NCBI RefSeq assembly: GCF_040450955.1
Contig: NZ_CP144373.1
Location: forward strand, 624,001-688,000
Direction of reading: 5' to 3'
DNA length: 64,000 nucleotides
Origin: Thermodesulfovibrio sp. 3907-1M
GTDB taxonomy: Bacteria > Nitrospirota > Thermodesulfovibrionia > Thermodesulfovibrionales > Thermodesulfovibrionaceae
Shown here: positions 44,417 through 53,289 of the stretch, piece after piece
How positions within the stretch are numbered: position 1 is the stretch's first letter
Layout of the letters: each line of letters begins with the position of its first letter
Position numbers and translations under genes: made by a program
Notes under the pieces: generated by a model
Database searches by the model: none
Seen by the model: only the letters and a program-made list of their open reading frames with translations
Told to the model about the DNA's origin: nothing

Positions 44417-45967
44417 TTAGCTCCTTAATTTTTTAGCCAGTAAAACACATGCTCTCTGAGCTATTATGACATTGACGCCCGGATTGTCAAGTCCTCTTTT
44501 AATTGCTTCATAGGTTGTTTTTTTATCGTAGGGATCAACAACTTCCACTGAGTCTGCACCGCAGGCTCTACATAGTTCAGCAAGATCTAATTTTTTTGTA
44601 TCTTCTCCTTTTGCTGTAATTCCAATAACAGGAGTTGGTTGATGCCCTGTCATGGCAACTGAAGAGTTATCAAGAATGCAAACAAGAATATTTAATTTAT
44701 TATAAACGGCATTTATTAATGCAGGAATTCCTGAATGAATAAATGTGGAGTCACCAATTACAGCAACCACTCTCTTAACGCCCTGTGAAGCAATTCCTGC
44801 TGCTTTACTTATACTTGCTCCCATACAAAGACATGTATCAATTGCCCAGAGAGGAGGATTTGCTCCAAGAGTGTAACAGCCAATATCTCCTGTAACAAAA
44901 GATGGTCTTGCCTCATTCAAAGCTTTGTAAAACTCTCTATGAGGACATCCAGGACACAGCATTGGTGGTCTTGGAATGAGACTGTTTACTGAATCAGAAG
45001 ACTTTATTCTGCCAAAAATTTTTAATAAAGGCTCTGGACCAAGCTCTCCTTCAAGAGGTAGATCCCCTGAAAGCTTTCCTATGATGTTTGAACTATATTT
45101 TCTTGCGATATTTTCCACAAAGGGATAACCTTCTTCCATTACAATAACTTCATCAAGTCCTGTAACAAAATCTTTAATTAAGTTTTCATCAACTGGATAG
45201 GCTGAAATTTTAAGAGTTGGCAGGGATTCTTCCAATTCCCTTGCATAAAGATAGGTAATTCCACAGGCAATTATACCTTTTTCCCCTTTACCCGGAAAGA
45301 TCTTATTGAATTCGTATTTTTCTATGAGTTTTTTTATTTTTTCCTGCTTTTTATTTAATTCTCTATGAAGTCTTACAACATTTTTTGGTATAGCAATTAA
45401 ATAATCAGGATTTTTTTCAAGTTTAATTTCTTTTTCAGGTTTAATATTACCTAAACTAACAGGCGCATAGCAATGAAGTAGTCTTGTAATACTTCTTACC
45501 ATTACTGGAAGGGCTAACTCTTCAGATATATCAAAGGCTAAATAGGTCATCTCCTTGGCTTCCTGAGCATCTGATGGCTCAAGGCATGGAATTTTTGCAA
45601 AGGAAGCGTAAAAACGACTATCCTGCTCATTCTGTGATGAGTATGCTCCCGGATCATCACCTACTGCCAAAACAAGACCTCCCCTTACTCCAAGATATGC
45701 GGATGTCATAAATGGATCAGATGCCACATTTAAGCCCACATGCTTCATTGAACATAATGCTCTTCTTCCGGTTAAAGAGACTCCGTAGGCAACCTCATAG
45801 GCTACTTTTTCATTAACAGACCATTCAGCTTTTACATTAGAATTTTTAGCAATGTACTCAAGAATCTGTGTTGCAGGTGTCCCCGGATATGAAGAAGCAT
45901 AGGAAATTCCTGCTTCAATAGCTCCTCTGGCAATTGCATCACATCCTAACATTAAAATCCTTTCCAT
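44417..45967 (-). CDS. iorA: Indolepyruvate:ferredoxin oxidoreductase alpha subunit, lacking the ferredoxin domain
   Basis: IorA binds thiamine pyrophosphate and does the decarboxylation. The pyrimidine domain (GISYASSYPGTPATQILEYI, EKVAYEVAYGVSLTGRRALC), middle domain and TPP domain (RPPMLCPGCPHREFYKALNE, VVAVIGDSTFIHSGIPALIN) are all present. The family normally ends in a domain with two 4Fe-4S clusters. Here the chain stops at NVIIAQRACVLLAKKLRS, giving 516 residues instead of roughly 570-640. The start at 45967 follows GGGGAG. iorB is at 26222. Electrons may go to a separate ferredoxin, for example that at 48899. Confidence 0.93.
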   Translation of the reverse strand: MERILMLGCDAIARGAIEAGISYASSYPGTPATQILEYIAKNSNVKAEWSVNEKVAYEVAYGVSLTGRRALCSMKHVGLNVASDPFMTSAYLGVRGGLVLAVGDDPGAYSSQNEQDSRFYASFAKIPCLEPSDAQEAKEMTYLAFDISEELALPVMVRSITRLLHCYAPVSLGNIKPEKEIKLEKNPDYLIAIPKNVVRLHRELNKKQEKIKKLIEKYEFNKIFPGKGEKGIIACGITYLYARELEESLPTLKISAYPVDENLIKDFVTGLDEVIVMEEGYPFVENIARKYSSNIIGKLSGDLPLEGELGPEPLLKIFGRIKSSDSVNSLIPRPPMLCPGCPHREFYKALNEARPSFVTGDIGCYTLGANPPLWAIDTCLCMGASISKAAGIASQGVKRVVAVIGDSTFIHSGIPALINAVYNKLNILVCILDNSSVAMTGHQPTPVIGITAKGEDTKKLDLAELCRACGADSVEVVDPYDKKTTYEAIKRGLDNPGVNVIIAQRACVLLAKKLRS

Positions 45968-46009
45968 ATACTCCCCTCTCACAATTAATAAAGTTTAATA
46001 TAACATATC

Positions 46010-46039
46010 TTGCTTAATGCTGCAAAAATGTAATATATT
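46010..46039 (+). promoter_or_regulatory. Promoter of the cimA operon (leaderless type)
   Basis: TTGCTT (46010-46015), an 18-nt spacer and TATATT (46034-46039) end 6 nt before the ATG at 46046. No Shine-Dalgarno site is seen. Confidence 0.45.
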
Positions 46040-46045
46040 ACTTTT

Positions 46046-47629
46046 ATGCAAACTGTAGAAATTTACGATACAACTTTAAGAGACGGCTCTCAAGCAGAAG
46101 ACATATCTTTCTCTGTGGATGACAAATTAAGAATCACGGAAAAACTTGATGAACTTGGAATTCATTACATAGAGGGTGGATGGCCAGGCTCAAATCCAAA
46201 GGATGCAGAGTATTTTAAAAAAGTTAAAAAGCTTTCACTTAAAAACGCTCGGGTAGTTGCCTTTGGAAGTACTCATAGACCAAAAATAAAAGTAGAAAAT
46301 GATACAAATGTGAAATCCCTTATTGCTTCTGAAGCAAGGATATTAACAATTTTCGGTAAAACCTGGGATTTTCATGTAACAGAGGCTCTTAAAATTAATC
46401 TTGAAGAAAACCTTGAACTTATTTTTAATACCATCAGCTATTTAAAAAGATACGCCGAGAAAGTGTTTTTTGATGCAGAACACTTTTTTGACGGATATAA
46501 GGACAATCCTGAGTATGCCATAAAGTGTTTAAAAACTGCTCAGGAGGCTCAGGCAGACTGTATTATACTCTGCGATACTAATGGTGGAACTCTTCCATCT
46601 GATCTGGAAAAAATTGTAAAAGAAGTTAAAAGATCAATAGATACTCCTATAGGAATTCACGCACATAATGATTCAGACTGCGCTGTTGCTAATAGCATCA
46701 TAGCAGTTTTAAATGGAGCTACCCAGGTTCAGGGAACCATAAATGGATTTGGTGAAAGATGTGGAAATGCCAATCTCTGCTCTGTTATTCCCAATCTGCA
46801 ACTAAAACTTGGATATAGATGTCTTGATGAAGATAGATTAAAAAAACTTACTGAAATTTCAAGATTTGTTTACGAGATAGCTAATCTCATTCCCTTTAAA
46901 CGACAACCCTTTGTTGGAGAAAGTGCCTTTGCCCACAAAGGAGGAGTTCACGTAAGTGCTGTAAGAAAACGACCTGAAACCTATGAGCATATCAGGCCAG
47001 AGCTTGTGGGAAATCGTCAGAGAATACTTGTTTCAGACCTTGCTGGAAAAAGCAATATCCTTAAAAAAGCAGAAGAATTCGGCATTGCTCTTAATCCTGA
47101 TTCTCCTGAGGTTCAGGCAATAGTGGATGCTGTAAAAACTCTGGAAAATGCAGGATTTCAATTTGAAGGAGCTGAAGCATCACTTGAACTTTTATTCCGA
47201 AAAACACTGGGATTAAAGAGAAAATTTTTTGATTTAATCGGATTCAGGGTTATAGATGAAAAAAGAAAGGGAGATGAACCCACACTCAGTGAAGCAACAA
47301 TAATGGTAAAAGTAGGAAAAAGCATTGAACATACTGCTGCCACCGGAAATGGACCTGTAAATGCCCTTGATAATGCTTTAAGAAAAGCTCTTGAAAGATT
47401 TTATCCAGAACTAAAAAAAGTGAAACTTAAAGATTACAAAGTAAGAGTAGTTAATTCAGGCAGAGGTACAGCTTCAAAGGTTAGAGTCCTTGTGGAGTCA
47501 GGAGATGAGGAAACTGTCTGGAGTACTGTTGGCGTATCTGAAAATATTATTGAAGCCTCATGGCAGGCAATAGTTGACAGCATTGAATATAAGCTTTGCA
47601 GGGAAAAAATAAAGAAAGGAGAAATATGA
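46046..47629 (+). CDS. cimA: (R)-citramalate synthase
   Basis: CimA condenses acetyl-CoA and pyruvate to citramalate, the threonine-independent entry to isoleucine. The 527 residues show the DRE-TIM barrel start [20 protein letters not shown], the metal-binding [13 protein letters not shown] and [20 protein letters not shown], and a C-terminal LeuA-type regulatory domain ([19 protein letters not shown]) where isoleucine would bind. The WPGSNPKD segment is typical of CimA rather than LeuA or homocitrate synthase. Its stop overlaps the hisI ATG. Confidence 0.93.
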   Translation: MQTVEIYDTTLRDGSQAEDISFSVDDKLRITEKLDELGIHYIEGGWPGSNPKDAEYFKKVKKLSLKNARVVAFGSTHRPKIKVENDTNVKSLIASEARILTIFGKTWDFHVTEALKINLEENLELIFNTISYLKRYAEKVFFDAEHFFDGYKDNPEYAIKCLKTAQEAQADCIILCDTNGGTLPSDLEKIVKEVKRSIDTPIGIHAHNDSDCAVANSIIAVLNGATQVQGTINGFGERCGNANLCSVIPNLQLKLGYRCLDEDRLKKLTEISRFVYEIANLIPFKRQPFVGESAFAHKGGVHVSAVRKRPETYEHIRPELVGNRQRILVSDLAGKSNILKKAEEFGIALNPDSPEVQAIVDAVKTLENAGFQFEGAEASLELLFRKTLGLKRKFFDLIGFRVIDEKRKGDEPTLSEATIMVKVGKSIEHTAATGNGPVNALDNALRKALERFYPELKKVKLKDYKVRVVNSGRGTASKVRVLVESGDEETVWSTVGVSENIIEASWQAIVDSIEYKLCREKIKKGEI

Positions 47630-47961
47630 AACTGCCTGAGCTAAAATTTGATGCATCCGGTCTCATTCCAGCAGTAATTCAGGAGGTAGATACAAAAGAA
47701 GTTTTAATGGTTGCTTATATGGATAAAGAAGCTTTAAGAAGAACTATTGAAACAGGATTTACTCACTTCTGGTCTCGTTCAAGACAGACTTACTGGAAAA
47801 AAGGTGAAACCTCTGGATGTGTTCAGGAAGTAAAAGAGATTTATTACGATTGTGATGCTGATACATTGCTTGTTATGGTTAAACAACATGGACAGGGCGC
47901 CTGCCATACAGGAAACAGAACCTGTTTTTATAGAAAAATTGATTTTAAGGACATAAAATGA
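47626..47961 (+). CDS. hisI: Phosphoribosyl-AMP cyclohydrolase
   Basis: HisI opens the purine ring of PR-AMP in histidine synthesis. The 111-residue protein has [39 protein letters not shown], the metal-binding [20 protein letters not shown] and [15 protein letters not shown]. No HisE domain is fused. ATG 47626 follows AAAGGAG and overlaps the cimA stop by 4 bp; an earlier in-frame start inside cimA is rejected. The other his genes are not in the window. Confidence 0.96.
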   Translation: MKLPELKFDASGLIPAVIQEVDTKEVLMVAYMDKEALRRTIETGFTHFWSRSRQTYWKKGETSGCVQEVKEIYYDCDADTLLVMVKQHGQGACHTGNRTCFYRKIDFKDIK

Positions 47962-48299
47962 ATTGTGTATTTTGTAAAATTATAAAAAAGGAAATTCCAT
48001 CAAAAATTGTTTATGAAGATGAGTTGGTTTTAGCCTTTGAAGACATTGCTCCACAGGCACCAATTCATATTCTTGTAATCCCTAAGAAGCATTACTCTAC
48101 TCTGCTTGAAATGAATGAAGAAGAAAAGGAGCTCCTCGGACATATTTTTATGGTTATAAATAAAATTGCTAAAGAAAAAGGTGTTGATGAAAGAGGCTTT
48201 AGAGTGGTTCTTAACTGCAATTCTCAGGCAGGACAGACAGTTTATCATATTCATTTTCATCTTTTAGCAGGAAGGCAGATGCACTGGCCTCCTGGATAA
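47958..48299 (+). CDS. HIT-family nucleotide hydrolase
   Basis: The 113-residue protein carries the histidine triad near its end ([20 protein letters not shown]) and the N-terminal [19 protein letters not shown] typical of the HinT group, which hydrolyse AMP-lysine and phosphoramidates. The two CxxC cysteines could bind zinc. It overlaps hisI by ATGA and is followed after 4 bp by the nudix gene. A HinT call is likely; the cellular substrate is unknown. Confidence 0.94.
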   Translation: MNCVFCKIIKKEIPSKIVYEDELVLAFEDIAPQAPIHILVIPKKHYSTLLEMNEEEKELLGHIFMVINKIAKEKGVDERGFRVVLNCNSQAGQTVYHIHFHLLAGRQMHWPPG

Positions 48300-48303
48300 T
48301 ATC

Positions 48304-48864
48304 ATGAAAATACTTAAAAAAGAAATAGTCTGGCAGGGAAAATATCTTAGAGTTGTTTTGCTTTCCTATGAAGACAATCAGGGAAAGATAAGACAGTGGG
48401 AAGCTGTTGAAAGAGTAAACTGTAAAGGAATTGTCGTTGTTATACCGGTAACACAAAACAATGAAATTGTTTTTATCAGGCAGTTCAGACCTGTTCTCGG
48501 TGGCTTTGTCGTGGAGTTTCCAGCAGGATTAAATGATAGAAAAGAGTCACTAATAGAAGTTGCAAAGAGAGAATTGATTGAAGAGACAGGTTTGTTTTCA
48601 GATGAAATTGTCTTTCTTGCAGAAGGACCTGTTTCATCAGGACTCTCTACAGAGGTTTTAACAGTATTTATTGCAAAAAATGTAAAAGAAGCTCCTGAAG
48701 AACTTAAAAAAATTTATCCTCCAGATGAAAGTGAAAATATTGAAGTTTTAAAAATTTCATTTAATCAAGCATTGGAAAAACTTAATGAATTAAGAGCTCA
48801 GGGAAACTATTTAGATTTAAAAATTTTTGGTTTTTTAGAGCTTGCCAAAAAATTTATAAATTAA
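48304..48864 (+). CDS. Nudix hydrolase, ADP-ribose pyrophosphatase type
   Basis: The 186 residues hold a complete Nudix box: GLNDRKESLIEVAKRELIEE followed by TG, matching G-x5-E-x7-RE-U-x-EE-x-G-U. FIRQFRPVLGGFVVEFPAG just before it is typical of ADP-ribose pyrophosphatases (NudF/YqkG). These clear ADP-ribose and related nucleotides. It is the last gene of the cimA-hisI-HIT-nudix unit and ends at a strong hairpin shared with the converging ferredoxin gene. Confidence 0.93.
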   Translation: MKILKKEIVWQGKYLRVVLLSYEDNQGKIRQWEAVERVNCKGIVVVIPVTQNNEIVFIRQFRPVLGGFVVEFPAGLNDRKESLIEVAKRELIEETGLFSDEIVFLAEGPVSSGLSTEVLTVFIAKNVKEAPEELKKIYPPDESENIEVLKISFNQALEKLNELRAQGNYLDLKIFGFLELAKKFIN

Positions 48865-48894
48865 TTGAGGGTAGAGGCTATCCTCTACCCTCAA
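48865..48894. terminator. Bidirectional hairpin between nudix and ferredoxin genes
   Basis: A perfect 13-bp stem (TTGAGGGTAGAGG / CCTCTACCCTCAA) with loop CTAT lies between two converging genes. An A-run follows on the plus strand, so neither direction has a classic long U-tract. Confidence 0.7.
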
Positions 48895-48898
48895 AAAA

Positions 48899-49081
48899 CT
48901 ACTCCAGTTTGATTGCCTGAGATGGACAGAGATCAGCTGCCTGCTGACAATCACAGGTAGAACACTTATCAGGACCAATAACCCAAGCTTTGTCGTCTCT
49001 CAATTCAAAAACTTCAGGACATATCTCCACACAGCTTCCGCAACCCACACAAAGGTCATAATCAACTACTGGTGTTGGCAT
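48899..49081 (-). CDS. Small 4Fe-4S ferredoxin
   Basis: The 60-residue protein begins PTPVVDYDLCVGCGSCVEIC and contains one clear cluster motif C-x2-C-x2-C-x3-CP. The second half (CSTCDCQQAADLCPSQAI) supplies the remote CP and extra cysteines, resembling single-cluster ferredoxins with a disulfide or an altered second site. ATG 49081 follows AAGGAGGAGGG. It could be electron acceptor for the IorAB enzyme, whose alpha subunit here lacks a ferredoxin domain; that is inference from context. Confidence 0.92.
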   Translation of the reverse strand: MPTPVVDYDLCVGCGSCVEICPEVFELRDDKAWVIGPDKCSTCDCQQAADLCPSQAIKLE

Positions 49082-49171
49082 AATACCCTCCTCCTTTTTT
49101 AAAATTATATTTTTATAAAATATACCAAAAAAAGTTAAAATATGCAATTAAATTTTTTAGGAGGTGACAAG

Positions 49172-50428
49172 ATGGATATTAAACAACTGGTTTTAAGCAA
49201 AGCAAAGGAAGCTAAAGAGGCTTCAAGACTTATTGGAAAAGCCTCAACAGAAAGGAAAAACAAAATTCTTACGAGGATGGCTGAATATCTTAAACATGGA
49301 AAGGATGAACTGATTAAGGCAAACAGTATTGATGTGCAAAGGGCTCAAGAAAAAGGACTGTCAAAAGCTCTAATTGACAGACTTACTTTAACAGAAAAAA
49401 GAATTGATGAAATGATAAAAGGACTTGAAGAGGTAATTGCTCTTGCAGACCCTGTGGGAGAAATAACAAAAATGTGGCTCAGACCAAATGGAATGCTTGT
49501 TGGTAGAATGAGAGTTCCCATTGGAGTAATCGGAGTGATTTATGAGGCAAGACCGAATGTTACGGTAGATGTAACAGGGTTATGCCTTAAGGCAGGGAAT
49601 TCAGTTGTTTTAAGAGGAGGATCTGAAGCCATAAATTCTAATGCAGCTCTGGTAAGAATTTTAAAAAAGGCTTTAAAAGATGAAGGAATGCATGAGGGTG
49701 TTGTAAGTTTCATTGATACTCCTCAAAGAGAGGCAGTACTTGAGATGATCAAACTTGAGGGCTTGATAGACTTAATAATTCCTCGTGGCGGAGAGTCCCT
49801 CATAAGAACTGTTACTGAAAACTCAAGAATTCCTGTGCTAAAACATTACAAAGGTGTATGCCACGTTTTTGTTGACAGAGATGCTGATTTAGAAATGGCT
49901 CAGGAGATCTGTTTTAATGCAAAGGTTCAAAGACCTGCCACATGCAATGCAATGGAAACAATGCTCGTTGATGAGGCTATAGCTGAGGTATTTTTACCCA
50001 AGATGTTAAAGAGATTTGAAGAAGCAGGTGTTCAGCTTAAAGGTTGTCCAAAAACAAAGAAGATATATCCAGATGTAATGGAGGTAGCAGAAGAAGACTT
50101 TTATAAAGAATACCTTGATCTAATTCTCAATGTGAGAGTTGTAAAGGATATGGACGAAGCTATTGAGCACATAACAAAATACGGTTCAGCCCATTCTGAT
50201 GCAATTGTTACGAGAGATTATAATAAGGCAATGAAGTTTTTAAGAGAGGTTGACTCATCTGCTGTTTTTGTTAATGCTTCAACAAGACTTAATGATGGAT
50301 ATCAATTTGGCCTTGGTGCTGAAATAGGAATTTCAACGGACAAAATTCATGCTCGTGGACCAATGGGACTTGAGGAGCTTACATGCACAAAATTCATAGT
50401 TTTCGGATCAGGACAGTTAAGGCAATGA
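49172..50428 (+). CDS. proA: Gamma-glutamyl phosphate reductase
   Basis: ProA reduces glutamyl-5-phosphate to the semialdehyde in proline synthesis. The 418 residues show RMRVPIGVIGVIYEARPNVT, LKAGNSVVLRGGSEAINSN, LIIPRGGESLIRTV, the catalytic cysteine region KVQRPATCNAMETMLVDE, and GLGAEIGISTDKIHARGPMG. ATG 49172 follows AGGAGGTGA; the upstream in-frame codon at 49142 is rejected. It overlaps nadD by ATGA. proB is not in the window. Confidence 0.97.
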   Translation: MDIKQLVLSKAKEAKEASRLIGKASTERKNKILTRMAEYLKHGKDELIKANSIDVQRAQEKGLSKALIDRLTLTEKRIDEMIKGLEEVIALADPVGEITKMWLRPNGMLVGRMRVPIGVIGVIYEARPNVTVDVTGLCLKAGNSVVLRGGSEAINSNAALVRILKKALKDEGMHEGVVSFIDTPQREAVLEMIKLEGLIDLIIPRGGESLIRTVTENSRIPVLKHYKGVCHVFVDRDADLEMAQEICFNAKVQRPATCNAMETMLVDEAIAEVFLPKMLKRFEEAGVQLKGCPKTKKIYPDVMEVAEEDFYKEYLDLILNVRVVKDMDEAIEHITKYGSAHSDAIVTRDYNKAMKFLREVDSSAVFVNASTRLNDGYQFGLGAEIGISTDKIHARGPMGLEELTCTKFIVFGSGQLRQ

Positions 50429-51045
50429 AAATAGGGCTCTTTGGTGGAACCTTTAATCCCATTCATTATGGGCATTTAAGAGTTGCAGAAGAGGTAAGGG
50501 AGGCTTTTTTGCTGGACAAAATTTTATTTATTCCAGCAGGGATTCCACCGTTAAAAAAATACGATATTCTGCAGCCTATGCACAGATTGAAAATGACCGA
50601 GCTGGCAGTAAAGGATAATCCCTTTTTTGAGGTTTCTGATTTTGAAGCAAAACAGAAAAAACCTTCTTATACCATCAATACTCTTACGCATTTAAAAAAA
50701 CTTTACCAAAATGATACTCTTTTTTTTATAATGGGTATTGACGCTTTTCTTGAATTAAAATCTTGGCACAGGTATGAAGAACTATTAAGGATGGTTGATT
50801 TTATAGTAATGTCAAGACCCGGCTTTGATAGTTTACAGAATTATGAATTGATTGAAGATGAAGAGGCAGAAAACTGTTTTAAAATAAAAAATTCAGATAA
50901 AAAAGCTTTTTTTATTTCAGTTTTTCCATTCTGGATATCATCAACTCAAATAAGAAAGATGATTCAGAATGGAAAAACTATTCGTTACCTTGTACCAGAA
51001 GAAGTGCGAGAGTATATTGAAAAAAACAAACTTTACAGGGAGTAG
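50425..51045 (+). CDS. nadD: Nicotinate-nucleotide adenylyltransferase
   Basis: NadD makes nicotinate adenine dinucleotide for NAD synthesis. The 206 residues start IGLFGGTFNPIHYGHLRVAE with the nucleotidyl-transferase GxFxPxHxGH motif, then LFIPAGIPPLKK, FFIMGIDAFLELKSWHRYEE and the C-terminal ISSTQIRKMIQNGKTIRYLV. Starting at 50425 overlaps the proA stop by 4 bp. The next gene starts 4 bp after its stop. Confidence 0.96.
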   Translation: MKIGLFGGTFNPIHYGHLRVAEEVREAFLLDKILFIPAGIPPLKKYDILQPMHRLKMTELAVKDNPFFEVSDFEAKQKKPSYTINTLTHLKKLYQNDTLFFIMGIDAFLELKSWHRYEELLRMVDFIVMSRPGFDSLQNYELIEDEEAENCFKIKNSDKKAFFISVFPFWISSTQIRKMIQNGKTIRYLVPEEVREYIEKNKLYRE

Positions 51046-51049
51046 ATTT

Positions 51050-51916
51050 ATGGAGCTGATGCAATTTCAGAGATTATACAAAAGCCCGATAATGCGAGAG
51101 CTTTTGGAAAGCATAAAAAAACTCTCTTTTGATAGCACTGTATTTTTTATATATGGAGAAAAAGGGACTGAAAAAGACTACATATTGAAATTAATACTCG
51201 CAAACATACATGAGCCAGATATTATAAAAATTCCCGAGGATATGAGTAAAAAGAGTCTCATTAAGCATGAAAATATTGTTTATTTAATTAAGAATCCTGA
51301 AAACATTGATACATCCTTTGTTTTTAATCCTGAAAAAAGTTTTAAATGCGCAATTTTTTTATCTGACTGTGATTATGTGCAGCTATATAAAAATGGTTTA
51401 ATAACGTTTGAATTATACGAAAATTTATTAAACTCCAGAAAGTTTTACATACCACCTCTAAGAGAAAGAAAGCAGGATATAATTCCCCTTGCCAACTTTT
51501 TTCTACAGGAAATTTCAGAATGTTTAAATCTTCCTAAAAAAGAATTATCAAAAGATGCTCAGGAGGCAATATTAGAGCATTCATGGACGGAAAATGCTTA
51601 TCAACTCAAGCAATGTCTTGCTAAAGCCTGTATTCTGTCAAGACATCAGAGACTTACATCTAAAGATTTATTCGGGCAGTACGATGATCAACTGTCAATA
51701 AAAAATTTTCTTGAATTAAAAATTGGCAATCTTTTAAAAGACTTTGCAAATATTGAGAATTCAAACCTGTATGAAACTGTTATACAGGAAGTGGAAAAGG
51801 CACTCTTTATTCTTGCCATTAATGAAACAGGAGGTAATCAGGTAAAAGCTGCAAAGATTCTGGGAATAAATAGAAACACCCTGAATAAAAAATTGAAACA
51901 TTATAATTTGATTTAA
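51050..51916 (+). CDS. Degenerate NtrC-like protein with Fis-type DNA-binding domain
   Basis: The 288 residues look like a worn sigma-54 activator. A decayed Walker A reads YGEKGTEKDYIL, where the normal GTGK has lost its glycine. No GAFTGA loop or Walker B DE is found. The sensor/arginine region survives (PPLRERKQDIIPLANFFLQE). The C-terminus has an intact Fis-type helix-turn-helix (ETGGNQVKAAKILGINRNTL). It probably binds DNA but cannot drive sigma-54 by ATP hydrolysis. It lies between nadD and the rpsF promoter. ATG 51050 follows GGGAGTAG. Confidence 0.85.
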   Translation: MELMQFQRLYKSPIMRELLESIKKLSFDSTVFFIYGEKGTEKDYILKLILANIHEPDIIKIPEDMSKKSLIKHENIVYLIKNPENIDTSFVFNPEKSFKCAIFLSDCDYVQLYKNGLITFELYENLLNSRKFYIPPLRERKQDIIPLANFFLQEISECLNLPKKELSKDAQEAILEHSWTENAYQLKQCLAKACILSRHQRLTSKDLFGQYDDQLSIKNFLELKIGNLLKDFANIENSNLYETVIQEVEKALFILAINETGGNQVKAAKILGINRNTLNKKLKHYNLI

Positions 51917-51937
51917 AATTCACAAATATGTTATAAA
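51908..51937 (+). promoter_or_regulatory. rpsF promoter
   Basis: TTGATT (51908-51913), an 18-nt spacer and TATAAA (51932-51937) overlap the end of the preceding gene and would give a leader of about 65 nt for rpsF. Confidence 0.5.
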
Positions 51938-51963
51938 ATAAGTTGAAACTTTGGTTACTCCAT

Positions 51964-51986
51964 GCCCTTACCTTAAGGAGAAGGGC
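51964..51986 (+). promoter_or_regulatory. Hairpin in the rpsF leader
   Basis: GCCCTT (51964-51969) pairs with AAGGGC (51981-51986) around an internal palindrome CCTTAAGG (51971-51978). It lies just ahead of GGAGG (52000-52004). It could be a regulatory site for the S6:S18 proteins, but the CCG loop known from that motif is not evident. Confidence 0.35.
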
Positions 51987-52010
51987 TTAAAATCTATATG
52001 GAGGTATTGT

Positions 52011-52373
52011 ATGAATAATTTTTATGAAAAAATGGTGCTTCTTCTGCCAACACTTTCTGAAGAAGAAGTGCAGGAAGCAGTTAACAAGATTTCTTCTGTT
52101 ATTACTGAGAATGGTGGAGAAATTTTAAAGATTGACAACTGGGGCAAAAGAAAACTTGCCTATAAACTTAACAAACAAAATATGGGATACTATGTGCTAT
52201 TTCTTTTCAAAGCTCCATCTTCAGCAATAAAAAAAATGGAACAATTTTACAGAGTTTATGACCCTGTTTTCAAATTCATGATAATTAAACTCACAAAACA
52301 ACAGATTGCTGCACTGCCACCTGACATAAAAGGCATACCAGTAGAGCCATCTGAAGTTACTCCCAAGGTGTAG
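52011..52373 (+). CDS. rpsF: 30S ribosomal protein S6
   Basis: S6 pairs with S18 on the 30S platform. The 120 residues read YEKMVLLLPTLSEEEVQEAV at the start and KIDNWGKRKLAYKLNKQNMG, YYVLFLFKAPSSAIKKMEQF, with a short C-terminal tail. ATG 52011 follows GGAGG; an upstream frame from 51951 covers the leader and is rejected. Order rpsF-ssb-rpsR is the usual one. Confidence 0.97.
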   Translation: MNNFYEKMVLLLPTLSEEEVQEAVNKISSVITENGGEILKIDNWGKRKLAYKLNKQNMGYYVLFLFKAPSSAIKKMEQFYRVYDPVFKFMIIKLTKQQIAALPPDIKGIPVEPSEVTPKV

Positions 52374-52374
52374 G

Positions 52375-52761
52375 ATGTTTAATAGAATAATACTTATAGG
52401 AAATCTTACCAGAGACCCTGAAATAAGATATACGCCTTCAGGAGTAGCAGTTGCTACAGTTCCAATAGCTGTTAATTCAAGATATAAGCAGGGTGAAGAG
52501 CTTAAAGAAGAAACTCTTTTTATTGATGCTATAGTTTTTGGTAAGCAAGCTGAAACCTGTAGCCAGTATTTGAACAAAGGAAGAACTGTACTGGTTGAAG
52601 GACGATTAAGGGAAAGAAGATGGGAGTATGAAGGACAGAGAAGGAGTAAATTTGAAGTTATCGCAAACAATATAAGATTTTTCCCAAAGAGAGAATCTGT
52701 GGAGCAACATGAATTAACAGAAACTCCACCGGAAGAATACACAGATTTAGAACCATTTTAA
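52375..52761 (+). CDS. ssb: Single-stranded DNA-binding protein
   Basis: SSB coats single-stranded DNA in replication and repair. The 128-residue protein has an OB fold: [52 protein letters not shown] and [20 protein letters not shown]. The linker is very short. The tail ends in TDLEPF, a weaker version of the acidic DDDIPF tip that recruits partner proteins. It begins one base after rpsF, and AAGGAGG for rpsR follows. Confidence 0.96.
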   Translation: MFNRIILIGNLTRDPEIRYTPSGVAVATVPIAVNSRYKQGEELKEETLFIDAIVFGKQAETCSQYLNKGRTVLVEGRLRERRWEYEGQRRSKFEVIANNIRFFPKRESVEQHELTETPPEEYTDLEPF

Positions 52762-52772
52762 AGGAGGTTAAT

Positions 52773-53006
52773 GTGCAACAGGCAACACAAAGAAGATTTT
52801 TCAGAAAAAAATACTGCCGATTCTGTGCAGAAAAAATTGATTTTATTGATTACAAAAATGTTAAAATGTTGAGAGGTTTTATGACTGAAAGAGGTAAGAT
52901 TCTGTCAAGAAAAATGACAGGAACATGCTCAAAACATCAAAGACAATTAACAAAAGCAATTAAAAGAGCAAGATCTATTGCACTACTACCATACATAGAG
53001 ATTTAG
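52773..53006 (+). CDS. rpsR: 30S ribosomal protein S18
   Basis: S18 binds S6 on the platform of the 30S subunit. The 77 residues include [40 protein letters not shown] and [19 protein letters not shown]. Two cysteines of CRFC and the later C-x2-H suggest the zinc-binding form of S18. The start is GTG at 52773, 5 nt after AAGGAGG. An ATG two bases earlier is out of frame. Confidence 0.97.
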   Translation: MQQATQRRFFRKKYCRFCAEKIDFIDYKNVKMLRGFMTERGKILSRKMTGTCSKHQRQLTKAIKRARSIALLPYIEI

Positions 53007-53007
53007 A

Positions 53008-53289
53008 ATGAGGATACCTAAGAGCTGGGTACCATACATAGCAAACAAAATAATAGAAAATCTCCTAAAGAAAGATATGATTGAAATGACTGTTCCAAAG
53101 GAACAGCTTCTTGAGGAAGCTGAAAAGCTTATTTTAGACGAATTGATGGTGGAAGACAGACTTAATGAAGAAGTAAGAGAGCTTCTCAAGAAATATGAAG
53201 CTGAAATTGAAAGAGATAAACTTGATTACAGAAAACTTTTTGAGATGACGAAACAAAAACTGGTAAAGCAGAGAAATTTAGTTCTATGA
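53008..53289 (+). CDS. DUF507 family protein, copy 1
   Basis: The 93-residue helical, charged protein matches DUF507 by length and features: RIPKSWVPYIANKIIENLLK, then EEAEKLILDELMVEDRLNEE and KYEAEIERDKLDYRKLFEMT. The function of the family is unknown. It starts one base after rpsR and overlaps copy 2 by 4 bp. DUF507 genes commonly occur as adjacent pairs, as here. Confidence 0.85.
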   Translation: MRIPKSWVPYIANKIIENLLKKDMIEMTVPKEQLLEEAEKLILDELMVEDRLNEEVRELLKKYEAEIERDKLDYRKLFEMTKQKLVKQRNLVL

